The notes beneath the pieces were generated by a model. It was not told the DNA's origin. It made no database searches and saw nothing but the letters and a program-made list of their open reading frames with translations. This document shows, piece by piece, positions 8,346 to 17,814 of a stretch of 64,000 nucleotides of DNA. The stretch comes from UBA11222 sp030652895 (GTDB lineage Bacteria; Pseudomonadota; Alphaproteobacteria; UBA11222): the NCBI GenBank assembly GCA_038318895.1, contig JBBQCS010000002.1, positions 28,614 through 92,613 of the forward strand, read 5' to 3'. Both the position numbers and the translations under genes were made by a program. How positions within the stretch are numbered: the stretch's first letter is position 1; every line of letters begins with the position of its first letter.

Positions 8346-11048
8346 GTGACGGAATTTGGCCAAGACACCCTGAAAACCCGCCGTAAACTGAAAGTGGGAA
8401 CCAAGAGCTATGATTACTTTAGCCTGAAGGCGGCCGAAAAGGCGGGTGTCGGCGCGATCTCGCGCTTGCCGTTTTCGCTCAAGGTGCTACTGGAAAATCT
8501 GTTGCGCTGGGAAGACGGGCGCACGGTTTCGGTTGGTGACATCAAAGCCATTGGCAAATGGCTCAAGCAACGCCGCAGCGACCGGGAAATTTCCTATCGG
8601 CCGGCCCGGGTGCTGATGCAGGATTTCACGGGCGTACCCGCCGTGGTGGATCTGGCTGCGATGCGTAACGCCATGGTCTCACTGGGGGGGAATGCAGGCA
8701 AGATCAATCCTCTCACCCCGGTAGATCTGGTGATCGATCATTCCGTCATGGTCGATTATTCCGGTGACGCCAAAGCATTCAAACAGAATGTTGCGCGTGA
8801 ATATGAACGCAATATCGAACGGTATGAATTTCTGCGCTGGGGGCAGGATGCGTTCGACAATTTCCGCGTGGTGCCGCCCGGCACCGGCATCTGCCATCAG
8901 GTCAATCTGGAATATCTGGCCCAGACCGTCTGGACCAAGAAAGATAAGAATGGCGGCAAAACCGTAGAGGTCGCCTATCCCGACACACTCGTCGGCACGG
9001 ACAGTCACACGACCATGGTCAACGGCCTCGCCGTATTGGGCTGGGGCGTGGGCGGCATCGAGGCGGAGGCGGCCATGCTGGGCCAGCCGGTATCCATGCT
9101 TATCCCGGAAGTAATCGGCTTCAAACTGACCGGTAAATTGCGCGAAGGTCTGACTGCCACGGATCTGGTCCTGACCATCACGCAGATGCTGCGTAAAAAA
9201 GGCGTCGTCGAAAAATTCGTCGAGTTTTTTGGCCCCGGCCTGGATGAATTAAGCCTCGCGGATCGCGCCACCATTTCCAATATGGCGCCGGAATATGGGG
9301 CAACCTGCGGCTTTTTCCCCATCGATAGCGAAACCATCGCCTATTTGAAAGCCACGGGCCGCAAGGCCTCGCAAATCGCCCTGGTTGAGAAATACGCCAA
9401 GGCGCAGGGCATGTGGCGCACCTCGCGCACACCAGATCCGTTGTTTACCGACACGCTGGAGCTGGACATGTCCAGCGTCGAGCCGTCGCTGGCTGGACCA
9501 AAGCGCCCGCAAGACCGCGTGACATTAGCCAATATCGCCACGGAATTCCGCCAGCTGCTGGCCGATGATTATGGCAAGCAGGGCCAGGAAGACATGCGTG
9601 TCCCGGTTGCCGGGACAAAATATGACATTGGGCACGGCGATGTGCTGATCGCCGCCATCACCAGTTGCACCAACACGTCCAACCCCGGCGTGCTAATCGC
9701 CGCGGGGCTTTTGGCGCGCAATGCGCTGGAGCGCGGATTGACCGTTAAGCCATGGGTAAAAACCTCGCTGGCCCCGGGTTCGCAAGTGGTGACGGATTAT
9801 CTGAAAAAGGCTGGTTTGCAGAAACATCTCGACAAGCTCGGCTTTAATCTTGTCGGCTATGGCTGCACCACCTGCATCGGTAATTCCGGGCCGCTGGCGG
9901 ATGAGATTTCCGCCGCCGTAAAATCGGGGGATCTGATCGCGGGATCGGTTTCGTCCGGCAACCGCAATTTTGAGGGCCGCATCAACCCCGATACACAGGC
10001 CAATTATCTGGCGTCACCGCCACTGGTGGTGGCCTACGCCATTGCCGGGAACCTGGGCATTGATCTGACCAAAGATCCGATCGGCAAGGACAAAAAGGGC
10101 AAGCCGGTTTATCTCAAAGATGTCTGGCCCGGCAATAAAGAGATTGCCGCTGTGATGAAAAAATGCATCAGCGCCAAATTGTTCCGCGACCGCTATTCCG
10201 ACGTGTTCAAGGGCGACGCCAACTGGCGCAAGATCAAACCGGCGGCCGGCGAGACCTATAAATGGAACGCTTCCTCGACCTATGTGCAGAACCCGCCTTA
10301 CTTCACGAACATGAAAAAAACCCCTGGCGGTTTCAGCGACGTCAAGGACGCCCGCATTCTGGGTGTATTTGGCGATTCCATCACGACGGATCACATCAGC
10401 CCGGCCGGTTCAATCAAACTGAACGGTCCGGCCGGGAAATATCTGGTGGATCATAAGGTCGCCCCGCTGGATTTTAATTCATACGGTGCACGGCGCGGCA
10501 ACCATGAAGTAATGATGCGCGGCACCCTTGCCAATATACGCATCAAAAACGAAATGCTGCCGGGAACCGAAGGCGGCGTTACCAAACATCTGCCGGGCAG
10601 TACGCCAGTTTCGATTTATGACGCCGCCATGGCGTATCAGAAAGACGGTGTGCCGCTGGTGATTTTCGCTGGCAAGGAATATGGTACCGGATCGTCGCGC
10701 GACTGGGCGGCAAAGGGGACCAATCTGCTCGGCGTAAAGGCCGTGATCGCTGAATCCTTTGAACGTATCCATCGCTCCAATCTGGTGGGCATGGGGGTTT
10801 TGCCGTTGCAGTTTATGCCTGGTGTGACGCGCAAATCGCTTGGCATAACGGGGGACGAAACGGTCAGCATCGAAGGCATGGCCGCCGGCATCAAACCTAA
10901 AATGCAGGTAACCGCGACGATCACTGGAACCGGCAAAAAGCCGCAAAAAATATCCCTGCTGTGCAGGATTGATACGCTGGACGAAGTGGAATATTTCCGC
11001 CATGGCGGCATATTGCATTATGTGCTGCGGAACCTGGCGGCGGCTTGA
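8346..11048 (+). CDS. acnA: Aconitate hydratase AcnA
   Basis: A 900-residue monomeric aconitase of the AcnA/IRP1 type, interconverting citrate and isocitrate in the TCA cycle. The [4Fe-4S] ligands are visible: one Cys in ITSCTNTSNP near residue 440 and two in YGCTTCIGNSG near 505. The C-terminal swivel domain carries GKEYGTGSSRDWAAKG, the substrate-binding segment. The start is GTG 8346, with GAGGGAG about 8 bases upstream. The aconitase gene beside divergent ccmAB is a gene order seen in several Rhodospirillales-type genomes. Length and motifs are complete, so it should be active. Confidence 0.97.
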   Translation: MTEFGQDTLKTRRKLKVGTKSYDYFSLKAAEKAGVGAISRLPFSLKVLLENLLRWEDGRTVSVGDIKAIGKWLKQRRSDREISYRPARVLMQDFTGVPAVVDLAAMRNAMVSLGGNAGKINPLTPVDLVIDHSVMVDYSGDAKAFKQNVAREYERNIERYEFLRWGQDAFDNFRVVPPGTGICHQVNLEYLAQTVWTKKDKNGGKTVEVAYPDTLVGTDSHTTMVNGLAVLGWGVGGIEAEAAMLGQPVSMLIPEVIGFKLTGKLREGLTATDLVLTITQMLRKKGVVEKFVEFFGPGLDELSLADRATISNMAPEYGATCGFFPIDSETIAYLKATGRKASQIALVEKYAKAQGMWRTSRTPDPLFTDTLELDMSSVEPSLAGPKRPQDRVTLANIATEFRQLLADDYGKQGQEDMRVPVAGTKYDIGHGDVLIAAITSCTNTSNPGVLIAAGLLARNALERGLTVKPWVKTSLAPGSQVVTDYLKKAGLQKHLDKLGFNLVGYGCTTCIGNSGPLADEISAAVKSGDLIAGSVSSGNRNFEGRINPDTQANYLASPPLVVAYAIAGNLGIDLTKDPIGKDKKGKPVYLKDVWPGNKEIAAVMKKCISAKLFRDRYSDVFKGDANWRKIKPAAGETYKWNASSTYVQNPPYFTNMKKTPGGFSDVKDARILGVFGDSITTDHISPAGSIKLNGPAGKYLVDHKVAPLDFNSYGARRGNHEVMMRGTLANIRIKNEMLPGTEGGVTKHLPGSTPVSIYDAAMAYQKDGVPLVIFAGKEYGTGSSRDWAAKGTNLLGVKAVIAESFERIHRSNLVGMGVLPLQFMPGVTRKSLGITGDETVSIEGMAAGIKPKMQVTATITGTGKKPQKISLLCRIDTLDEVEYFRHGGILHYVLRNLAAA

Positions 11049-11065
11049 TAAGGTCTAAACCAGAC

Positions 11066-12139
11066 ATGGCAAAAAAGGCGCGGGTTTTCCTGCTTTGCGG
11101 GCTTCTCCTTGGCTTGCAGGCAGGCCCCGTGCGCGCAGCTACGTTGCTGGTGAGCGATCCCGATAACCGGCAGATTGTATTTATCGATACCGTCAATGGA
11201 GAACGCCGCGGCCATGCCGCAACCGGCGAAGGGCCGCGCATAGTCGCGGTTAGTCCCGATGGGCGGCTTGCCCTTGCCGGTAATTATGGTTCGGCGCAGG
11301 TTGCAGGAAATTCCGTACAGGTGCTGGACGTCAGCGCCGCGCAGGTGCGCAGCACAATCAGTATCGCGCCATATCAGCGCCCATCGGCCATTCAATGGCT
11401 GCCGGACGGCAAACGCGCGCTGATTGCAGTACAGGGGACGAAGTCACTTGTGCTGGTTAACGTGCAGACGGGGCGCATCGAAGCCAGTTTTGGCCCGGCT
11501 GCAAGTACAGCACGCCAGTTTGCCGTCACTGCCGATGGGAAGACTGTATTTCTGGGCGATCCCGCGGGCGGCACGGTGCGCAAGATCAATCTCGCCAGTG
11601 GCAAGGAAGTGGCCGCCAGCGATACGTCCGCCGAGGCGCAAAGCCTTGCCATATCCGCTGATGGCGCGCGGCTATGGGTGATTGATCGCGGCGAAGATGC
11701 GATCAAGGTACTGGATGGTTCCGATCTGCGGCTGATCGCAGGCCTCGACGCGGGCAACCTTCCCATGGGTGTGGCGCTGACACCAAATGGCCGTTATGCG
11801 CTGGTTTCCAACGCCCTGTCCGCTGATATCGCGGTCTATGACACGCGCTCGCTGGAGCAGACGCAGTTATTCTCGACCCGCAGTGTGGCCTCCACCTCGT
11901 TGGCGCCACGCGCGGATGCGGACAAATTTGGCGACGTGAGGCGGCTGGCGCAGATTTCGATTCCCGTCGGCATTCTTGCCGCGCCCGACGGATTGAGCGC
12001 CTTTGTGATGAATAATTTTTCCGGCGAGATTATTCAGTTCGACATTTTCACCGGCGCAGCGCTGCATGTATTCCAAGGCAGCCGCAGACCCGGCGGCCTG
12101 GCCTATTCGCCCATCGGGGCAAACGGCAAGGCGCAGTAG
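11066..12139 (+). CDS. Exported YncE-like beta-propeller protein
   Basis: 357 residues. A signal peptide (MAKKARVFLLCGLLLGLQ, cleaved after VRA) leads into a seven-bladed propeller of the YncE/YVTN type. The repeating unit is visible as LLVSDPDNRQIVFIDTVNG, RIVAVSPDGRLALAGNYG, SAIQWLPDGKRALIAVQG, QFAVTADGKTVFLGDP and GVALTPNGRYALVSNA. It should act in the periplasm as a binding or scaffold protein. ATG 11066 gives a clean signal peptide; a TTG at 11045 would overlap the acnA stop. It is 17 bases downstream of acnA and may be cotranscribed. Function unknown. Confidence 0.8.
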   Translation: MAKKARVFLLCGLLLGLQAGPVRAATLLVSDPDNRQIVFIDTVNGERRGHAATGEGPRIVAVSPDGRLALAGNYGSAQVAGNSVQVLDVSAAQVRSTISIAPYQRPSAIQWLPDGKRALIAVQGTKSLVLVNVQTGRIEASFGPAASTARQFAVTADGKTVFLGDPAGGTVRKINLASGKEVAASDTSAEAQSLAISADGARLWVIDRGEDAIKVLDGSDLRLIAGLDAGNLPMGVALTPNGRYALVSNALSADIAVYDTRSLEQTQLFSTRSVASTSLAPRADADKFGDVRRLAQISIPVGILAAPDGLSAFVMNNFSGEIIQFDIFTGAALHVFQGSRRPGGLAYSPIGANGKAQ

Positions 12140-12181
12140 GACGATTACTGCCCTGAAATATTCATCCCAAACGGTATGTGT

Positions 12182-13333
12182 TTATCGTAATTCGTCTGGT
12201 CCCGGTTCGCGCGAGTCCTCGTCGGAGTTCTTAACCGGGTCCGGCGTTTTGAACAGATCATAATAGTCGCGGGTCAGATCGGTGGCCTTCATACCGGGAA
12301 GTTTGAACGCCCAGCCTTTTGCGCGGGCTGCAATTTCCGTGATCTGTTTTTCTATCGCATCGGGTTTCAGAAGTTTGGGATTCGCCTCATACAAACCGGC
12401 TTTGGCTGCCGCCTCAGCCTGTGCTGAATCAAAATGGGCTTCAAACCGCGTCCAGCGGGCGTTGTCCCGCAAGACCGTCCAGCTTGTCAGAACCATGCCG
12501 TCGAACATTTTGTGCTCGGCGCGAAACGCCCCGGTGAAATCAATTTTATCCGCCGGCATCGCATCATCCAGAGGCAGCAGTGCTACCGCCTTGGCGACAT
12601 TACCCGGCAGTTCGGCCAGAACCAGCTCCTTGCCCGCGGGCGTCTCGGTAATGGCGAAGGCGGCATTTTGATCGGCGCGCTTAATCTCATACGCCGGGCC
12701 ATCTGGCGGGGTAACCGTAACCGACGCGATGCGGTCTTCCGCAATATCGAACAGCGCACGGTCGATCCAATCGGAAACCTGCAGCGGAATATTCACGTCG
12801 CCCTGCACCAGATATGTTTGCGCCTCGCCATCCCGGCGCGCATACGCGATGCCCGCGCGCGTGCCGCTGGGCGGTGTTTGCACCTTGCCCAAAACCAGTG
12901 CGGCCATCGGGGCTCCCTCTGCATTGAAAACGGTAATGCGGACGCCTTTTGCGTTTTTCGCAGCCCTCTTGTCATCGGGCGCCGCCAATAACAGCGCGCC
13001 ATGATTTTCCGCGCGCGCGGTGCGCAGATCCACCGCCTCCAGTTTCGCGAGCGCAAATATCGCCTTGCGCACGACATCAAAATTGGCAGGCCACCCGCCA
13101 CGGTCCGGCAGCACCCAGCCGCCCTTGGCAGCGCGCGAAACAACGACGTCACCCTGCACCGTGTTAACGGTAATCTTTGCAACCGCTTCGATCTGTTGCT
13201 CAAGCTGCGGGAACAGGGCCTGGCGTGGAAACGGGGCCCGGTTCGCCGTCTCGCGCGTCATAACAGCGGCAAACGCCGCCAATACGATTATACCGGTCAG
13301 GACGGCCAGAACGGTCAATTGCCTGGACTTCAT
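12182..13333 (-). CDS. DUF4340 domain protein, last gene of a GldAFG-type ABC operon
   Basis: 383 residues. One N-terminal membrane anchor (LTVLAVLTGIIVLAAFAAVM) is followed by a periplasmic body with the DUF4340 pattern: repeated halves with VVVSRAAKGGWVLPDRGGWPA, VRKAIFALAKLEAVD, a segment around QVSDWIDRALFDIAEDRIAS, and YEIKRADQNAAFAI. ATG 13333 overlaps the stop of the GldG-like gene by 4 bases (ATGA), so the two are translationally coupled. DUF4340 proteins commonly accompany GldG-like proteins and ABC-2 permeases. The cargo and role in proteobacteria are not established. It ends with an acidic tail (NSDEDSREPGPDE). Confidence 0.85.
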   Translation of the reverse strand: MKSRQLTVLAVLTGIIVLAAFAAVMTRETANRAPFPRQALFPQLEQQIEAVAKITVNTVQGDVVVSRAAKGGWVLPDRGGWPANFDVVRKAIFALAKLEAVDLRTARAENHGALLLAAPDDKRAAKNAKGVRITVFNAEGAPMAALVLGKVQTPPSGTRAGIAYARRDGEAQTYLVQGDVNIPLQVSDWIDRALFDIAEDRIASVTVTPPDGPAYEIKRADQNAAFAITETPAGKELVLAELPGNVAKAVALLPLDDAMPADKIDFTGAFRAEHKMFDGMVLTSWTVLRDNARWTRFEAHFDSAQAEAAAKAGLYEANPKLLKPDAIEKQITEIAARAKGWAFKLPGMKATDLTRDYYDLFKTPDPVKNSDEDSREPGPDELR

Positions 13334-15318
13334 GACACGCCCCCGGTCTGCGCGGGCTTCATTTTACGCCAGTGCGCGCTTCTGGTTTTGCGCCGATGGT
13401 TGCGCCATTGGGCCAGGAGGATTGCCGCCACGCCAACCAGAAACGGCGTCAGCGCGATATTGATAAAGCGTAAGCGATCCTGCAAGGATTCCACGTCGCT
13501 GCGTAACGAATGCTGAACATTACGCAACGCGTTGCGGGTTTGAGAAATCTGCGCACGGGCGCGCGCTATTTCCGCTTCCTGTTCCGGGGTTACAAGAGCC
13601 TCCCCGGCGCCGCCATCGGGTTTGGGCACGCCCGCCACGGGGCGTTCCATTTCAGCCAGCCGCCTTTCGGACGCCTGCAATTCTGTTTTAAGCCGCTGCT
13701 CTTCTTCCAGATAACGTGACTCGGCGGCGCGCATCAATTCCTGCACCACCAGGAATGGGCGGGAAGATTTCGACCGGCTGCGTAGAGAGATCAGATCGCC
13801 TGACCCCGTCATGTTATCAATCGCCGCCATAACCAGGTTACCATTATCCGCTGTCGGCACCGCAATACGCTGACCACGATATTCGCTCACCTCCACCCAC
13901 CAGTTGTCGTCCCACAAATCCGTGTCGGCGACCGCAATCACATTTATCGGTTTTTGCGAGGTTTTCAGGTGCGGGCGCAACGCCTTATAGCTTTCAGTCA
14001 ATTCCGGGCTGGCGTCTTTGGGCAGTTGCGGCGGCCCGTTCGGGAAGGCACTCGACACATCGCCCGACAGCCGGGCAGCCATCACATACCGCTCGCCGCT
14101 GGGCGTAAACGCGCGCAACAGATCTATCGGATTGGGTGCGCGGCGCAGCATCATTGACGCATCGATCAGCGCAGCGTCGCCGCTGCTGGTAATTAACGGC
14201 GTAAATAGCGTGGTGGCGTCGGGCAGCTTTTTCAAATTCCCCGCCATCGCCATGGTGATATAGCGCAATTCTCCGGTAACAGGATCATTGTGATCAAACG
14301 CGTCCTCGCGCAAACCAAGCCAGGCGACATAAGTGGTCTCCTGCTGTTCGCCCAGATTGTCCACTACCACCCGCTGGCCAAATGTACGATCGGCAACAAC
14401 CTGGTTGGGGTCCATTTCGATCCCCCAGGCGCGATAAAGTTCGGGCATGGTCGAGGATGGCGACACCACTTCGCGTGACGTCAACGGGTTTTTGCTGCGC
14501 GATGGCGGCTTGGCAACCTCGGATACGGGATCTGTAAAGGCTATCACCCGCCCGCCCCGCAACACGAACTGGTCAATGGCGTAACGGGTCAATGCATCCA
14601 TTTTTTCGGGATGCACAATCATCAGCACATCGATGGCATCATCAAGATCAGCAAACTGGCCGGTCAGCATCTCCACGTCAAAATTATCCCGCATCTGCTG
14701 ATACAGCATGAAAGGTTTGATCTCACCGCGCATCACCGCCTCGATGCCGCCCTTGCCGATATCGAGCGGAAGACCGGATATTACGCCGATTTTTGGCTTC
14801 CTGGCGTCAGACAGTCTGCTGATCAATTGCGTCAGATCATATTCCAGAAACTGTTCCCGATCCTGGGTGAAGAAGGGAACGGTCTCAACCCCATCCACCA
14901 TATTGGCCGCGGTCAGGCCCAGAAAGAACTTCTCGCCCTGCTGGGTAGGCAGGCCCTGCATACCAAGCGCGACAGCGCGTTCCTCGGCCTCGCTGAATGG
15001 TTCGGGATCAATGATTTCCAGCAACAGATTGCCGTGCGAATTAGCCTCGTATTCCTTCAGCATGTCGCGCACCCGCTGACCATAAATCTGGGCGCCCGGC
15101 ACATCCTTGGCGAGACGTTCGGAATAATAGAACTGCAACCGCACCGGCTCGGTCAGTTTCGCCAAAACGTTACGCGTTCCCTGGCTAAGGGTAAACAGAC
15201 TGTCCTGGGTCAGATCAAACCGCGCGGAATATAGCGTGGCGTTGGACAGCACATTAACCGCCAGAAACAGAATGGCGGTCAGAACCAACGCAATCGGGGC
15301 CCGCAAATTACGTTGCAT
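13330..15318 (-). CDS. GldG-like ABC transporter auxiliary protein
   Basis: 662 residues. An N-terminal membrane helix (IALVLTAILFLAVNVLSNAT) is followed by the GldG/ABC auxiliary opening: RFDLTQDSLFTLSQGTRNVL, VRLQFYYSERL, and LLLEIIDPEPFSEAEERA. Next comes a large periplasmic domain with IDVLMIVHPEKM and VLRGGRVIAFTDPVSEV. A coiled-coil-like segment (LEEEQRLKTELQASERRLAE, then ARAQISQTRNALRNVQHSL) leads to a second helix near the C-terminus (TPFLVGVAAILLAQWRN). It is thought to work with the ABC-2 permease in the periplasm; the substrate is unknown. It starts 6 bases after the permease stop. Confidence 0.87.
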   Translation of the reverse strand: MQRNLRAPIALVLTAILFLAVNVLSNATLYSARFDLTQDSLFTLSQGTRNVLAKLTEPVRLQFYYSERLAKDVPGAQIYGQRVRDMLKEYEANSHGNLLLEIIDPEPFSEAEERAVALGMQGLPTQQGEKFFLGLTAANMVDGVETVPFFTQDREQFLEYDLTQLISRLSDARKPKIGVISGLPLDIGKGGIEAVMRGEIKPFMLYQQMRDNFDVEMLTGQFADLDDAIDVLMIVHPEKMDALTRYAIDQFVLRGGRVIAFTDPVSEVAKPPSRSKNPLTSREVVSPSSTMPELYRAWGIEMDPNQVVADRTFGQRVVVDNLGEQQETTYVAWLGLREDAFDHNDPVTGELRYITMAMAGNLKKLPDATTLFTPLITSSGDAALIDASMMLRRAPNPIDLLRAFTPSGERYVMAARLSGDVSSAFPNGPPQLPKDASPELTESYKALRPHLKTSQKPINVIAVADTDLWDDNWWVEVSEYRGQRIAVPTADNGNLVMAAIDNMTGSGDLISLRSRSKSSRPFLVVQELMRAAESRYLEEEQRLKTELQASERRLAEMERPVAGVPKPDGGAGEALVTPEQEAEIARARAQISQTRNALRNVQHSLRSDVESLQDRLRFINIALTPFLVGVAAILLAQWRNHRRKTRSAHWRKMKPAQTGGVS

Positions 15319-15324
15319 CTGCTC

Positions 15325-16059
15325 CTACCCTGCCTTCTTCATTTCAACGATCACCATATTGGCGTACAGCCAGGCGCCAATCAGCGACGCAAAATAAACC
15401 ACGTCCCGCAAATCGATCACCCCGTTGGTAATGGCGTCGAAATGGGTGAGGAAGCTGAACGATGCGATGGCGCGCAGCAGGGCCTCCGGCGCCCAGGCGG
15501 AAAAGAAATCCAGCACCATAGGCAGGCCGCTGACCGTGAACAAAAAGCACGCGCTAACCGTAATCACAAAGGCGATCACCTGGTTGCGGGTGGTGGCGGA
15601 AATGCATGCGCCAATCGAAAGGTACGCACCCGCCATCAGCGCGCTGCCTATATAACTGGCCAGGATCACCCCATTATCGGGATCACCCAGATAATTGACG
15701 GTAATCCAGATCGGAAATGTCAGGGCCAGCGCCACCAAAGCGAACCCCCAGGCGGCCAGAAATTTACCAAGAACCACGGCCCATAACGGCACAGGCAGGG
15801 TTAACAGCAGCTCGATAGTGCCGGATTTGGCTTCTTCGGCCCATAGCCGCATGCTGATCGCCGGGATCAAAAACAGGTATAACCAGGGATGAAACAGGAA
15901 AAAGTTTTTCAGGCTGGCTTCGCCCGCTTCAAAAAACTGCCCCACGTAAAATGTCGTCAATCCGCTGAGAAACAGGAAAATGACGATAAAAATATACGCC
16001 AGCGGCGTTGCGAAATAGCCCATGAACTCACGCTGCAAAACCAACCGTAACCCGTTCAT
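15325..16059 (-). CDS. GldF-like ABC-2 permease
   Basis: A 244-residue inner membrane permease with six helices. The N-terminus LRLVLQREFMGYFATPLAYI, FVIVFLFLSG-like TM1, and the SMRLWAEEAKSGTIELLLTL block are typical of ABC-2 permeases of the GldF/NosY kind. Its ATG overlaps the ATPase stop as ATGA, and the GldG-like gene follows 6 bases later. The four genes 12182-16784 thus form one tightly packed operon. Related permeases act in gliding motility in Bacteroidetes, but that role is not expected here. Confidence 0.9.
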   Translation of the reverse strand: MNGLRLVLQREFMGYFATPLAYIFIVIFLFLSGLTTFYVGQFFEAGEASLKNFFLFHPWLYLFLIPAISMRLWAEEAKSGTIELLLTLPVPLWAVVLGKFLAAWGFALVALALTFPIWITVNYLGDPDNGVILASYIGSALMAGAYLSIGACISATTRNQVIAFVITVSACFLFTVSGLPMVLDFFSAWAPEALLRAIASFSFLTHFDAITNGVIDLRDVVYFASLIGAWLYANMVIVEMKKAG

Positions 16060-16784
16060 GCACGCACCTCAACTAAATCACCGGTGGTCAGCTGACGGAA
16101 CACTTCTTCCAGCCGCCCGCGCGCGGCAAGCTCTGCGGGCGTTGCATCGGCCACAATGCGACCGCGATCAATGATGATCGCGCGGGTGCAGATGGCATCC
16201 ACTTCTTCCAGAATATGGGTCGAGATGATAATCGCCTTGTGGGGCGCCATTTCGGCGATCAGGTTGCGCACGGTGTGCTTCTGGTTGGGATCAAGCCCAT
16301 CGGTGGGCTCATCCATGATCAGCACGGGCGGATCGTGCAGGATTGCCTGGGCCAGGCCCACCCTGCGCTTGAACCCCTTGGACAGGGTGTCAATCGGCTG
16401 TTCCATCACGCCGGCGAGCCCGGTTCTTTCCACCGCCAAGGCGATAGCGCGGTCGCGTGCCGCCCCGCCGATACGGCGAACACCGGCAATGAACAGCAAA
16501 AATTCGCGCGGCGTCATATCGGGATAGGCCGGCGCGCCTTCCGGCAGATATCCCATGCTTTGCTTGACCCCAATCGGATCAATCGTGACATCACGCCCCA
16601 GCACCCGCGCCGTACCCGAGGTGGGCGCGAGAAAACCGGTGATCATTTTCATGGTGGTGGATTTACCTGCCCCATTGGGGCCGAGAAAGCCCAGCACCTC
16701 ACCCTTCGCAACCTTGAAGCTGACCCCGTCCACGGCGGTGATCTGCGGCCCAAACTTCTTAACCAGCGCTTCGACTTCAATCAT
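16056..16784 (-). CDS. GldA-like ABC transporter ATP-binding protein
   Basis: 242 residues from ATG 16784, giving the standard N-terminus MIEVEALVKKFGPQITAVDG. Walker A is GFLGPNGAGKSTTMKMI. The signature region is TLSKGFKRRVGLAQAIL, with SKGF in place of the usual LSGG but as found in this subfamily. Walker B is VLIMDEPTDGLDP, followed by the H-loop IISTHILEEVD. It energises the ABC-2 permease encoded by the overlapping downstream gene. An in-frame extension of 17 codons upstream is unlike the family and is discarded. Confidence 0.92.
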   Translation of the reverse strand: MIEVEALVKKFGPQITAVDGVSFKVAKGEVLGFLGPNGAGKSTTMKMITGFLAPTSGTARVLGRDVTIDPIGVKQSMGYLPEGAPAYPDMTPREFLLFIAGVRRIGGAARDRAIALAVERTGLAGVMEQPIDTLSKGFKRRVGLAQAILHDPPVLIMDEPTDGLDPNQKHTVRNLIAEMAPHKAIIISTHILEEVDAICTRAIIIDRGRIVADATPAELAARGRLEEVFRQLTTGDLVEVRA

Positions 16785-16980
16785 ATGTACGCCAAATAGT
16801 CCGACAAAGAATTGCTTGCACGCCTGAACCCTCAATATGCTGACCTAGATAGTCAAAGCGTCCGCTCTGTGCAAGTCATATACATGTGAATGGAAAGACG
16901 GTGCGGCGGCGACATTGACCCCGCCTTGTGATCGTGTAGGATGCCGGGAAGTATCAAATCATCAGAAACTAGGGGGATTC

Positions 16981-17814
16981 ATGGGCCAGATCAGCAACCT
17001 GATGCAGGGCAAGCGCGGCCTGATCATGGGGGTTGCCAACGAGCGCTCACTCGCGTGGGGCATTGCCAAGACCTGCCATGAACATGGGGCGGAGCTGGCG
17101 TTTTCCTATCAGGGGGACGCGCTGCTGAAACGGGTGTCGCCGCTGGCGCAGTCCGTGGGCTCCAATCTGGTGTTGCCCTGCGATGTCACCGATGCGGCCA
17201 GTATCGATGCATTGTTCGAGAGCCTGCGCAAGGAATGGGGCGCACTGGACTTTGTGGTGCACGCCATCGCCTATTCGGCCAAGGAAGAGCTTAAGGGCCG
17301 TTATGTCGACACGACGCCCGGCAATTTCGCCATGAGCATGAATATATCCTGTTACTCGTTCACAGCGGTGACGCAACGCGCGGAAAAGCTCATGCCGGAC
17401 GGCGGCAGCCTGCTGACGCTCACATACTATGGCGCGGAAAAGGTCATGCCGCATTATAATGTGATGGGAGTGGCCAAGGCCGCGCTGGAGGCCAGTGTGC
17501 GCTATCTGGCGGCCGATCTGGGGGCCAAAAATATCCGGGTGAATGCGATTTCGGCCGGGCCGGTAAAAACCCTGGCCGCCAGCGCCATCGGCGATTTTCG
17601 CTATATCCTGAAATGGAACGAGCTGAATTCGCCTCTGAAGCGCAACGTTACCATCGAGGATGTGGGCAAGGCGGCAATGTTCCTGCTGAGCGATCTGGGC
17701 AGCGGTGTCACCGGCGAAATGAACCATGTGGATTGCGGCTATCACATTATCGGCATGAAAGACGAAAACGCCCCGGACATTGCGGTCGCGCTTGCCAATA
17801 ATAAAGGCGAGTAA
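16981..17814 (+). CDS. fabI: Enoyl-[acyl-carrier-protein] reductase (NADH) FabI
   Basis: 277 residues. FabI reduces enoyl-ACP in the last step of each type II fatty acid elongation cycle. The start of the Rossmann fold is KRGLIMGVANERSLAWGIAK, then AELAFSYQGDALLKRV; the active-site set is YYGAEKVMPHYNVMGVAKAA, with the Tyr-x6-Lys pair of FabI rather than the classical SDR Tyr-x3-Lys. ATG 16981 follows AGGGG. A GATTC site (16976-16980) abuts the start. The stop TAA overlaps the aroC ATG (TAATG), so the two are coupled. Confidence 0.96.
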   Translation: MGQISNLMQGKRGLIMGVANERSLAWGIAKTCHEHGAELAFSYQGDALLKRVSPLAQSVGSNLVLPCDVTDAASIDALFESLRKEWGALDFVVHAIAYSAKEELKGRYVDTTPGNFAMSMNISCYSFTAVTQRAEKLMPDGGSLLTLTYYGAEKVMPHYNVMGVAKAALEASVRYLAADLGAKNIRVNAISAGPVKTLAASAIGDFRYILKWNELNSPLKRNVTIEDVGKAAMFLLSDLGSGVTGEMNHVDCGYHIIGMKDENAPDIAVALANNKGE

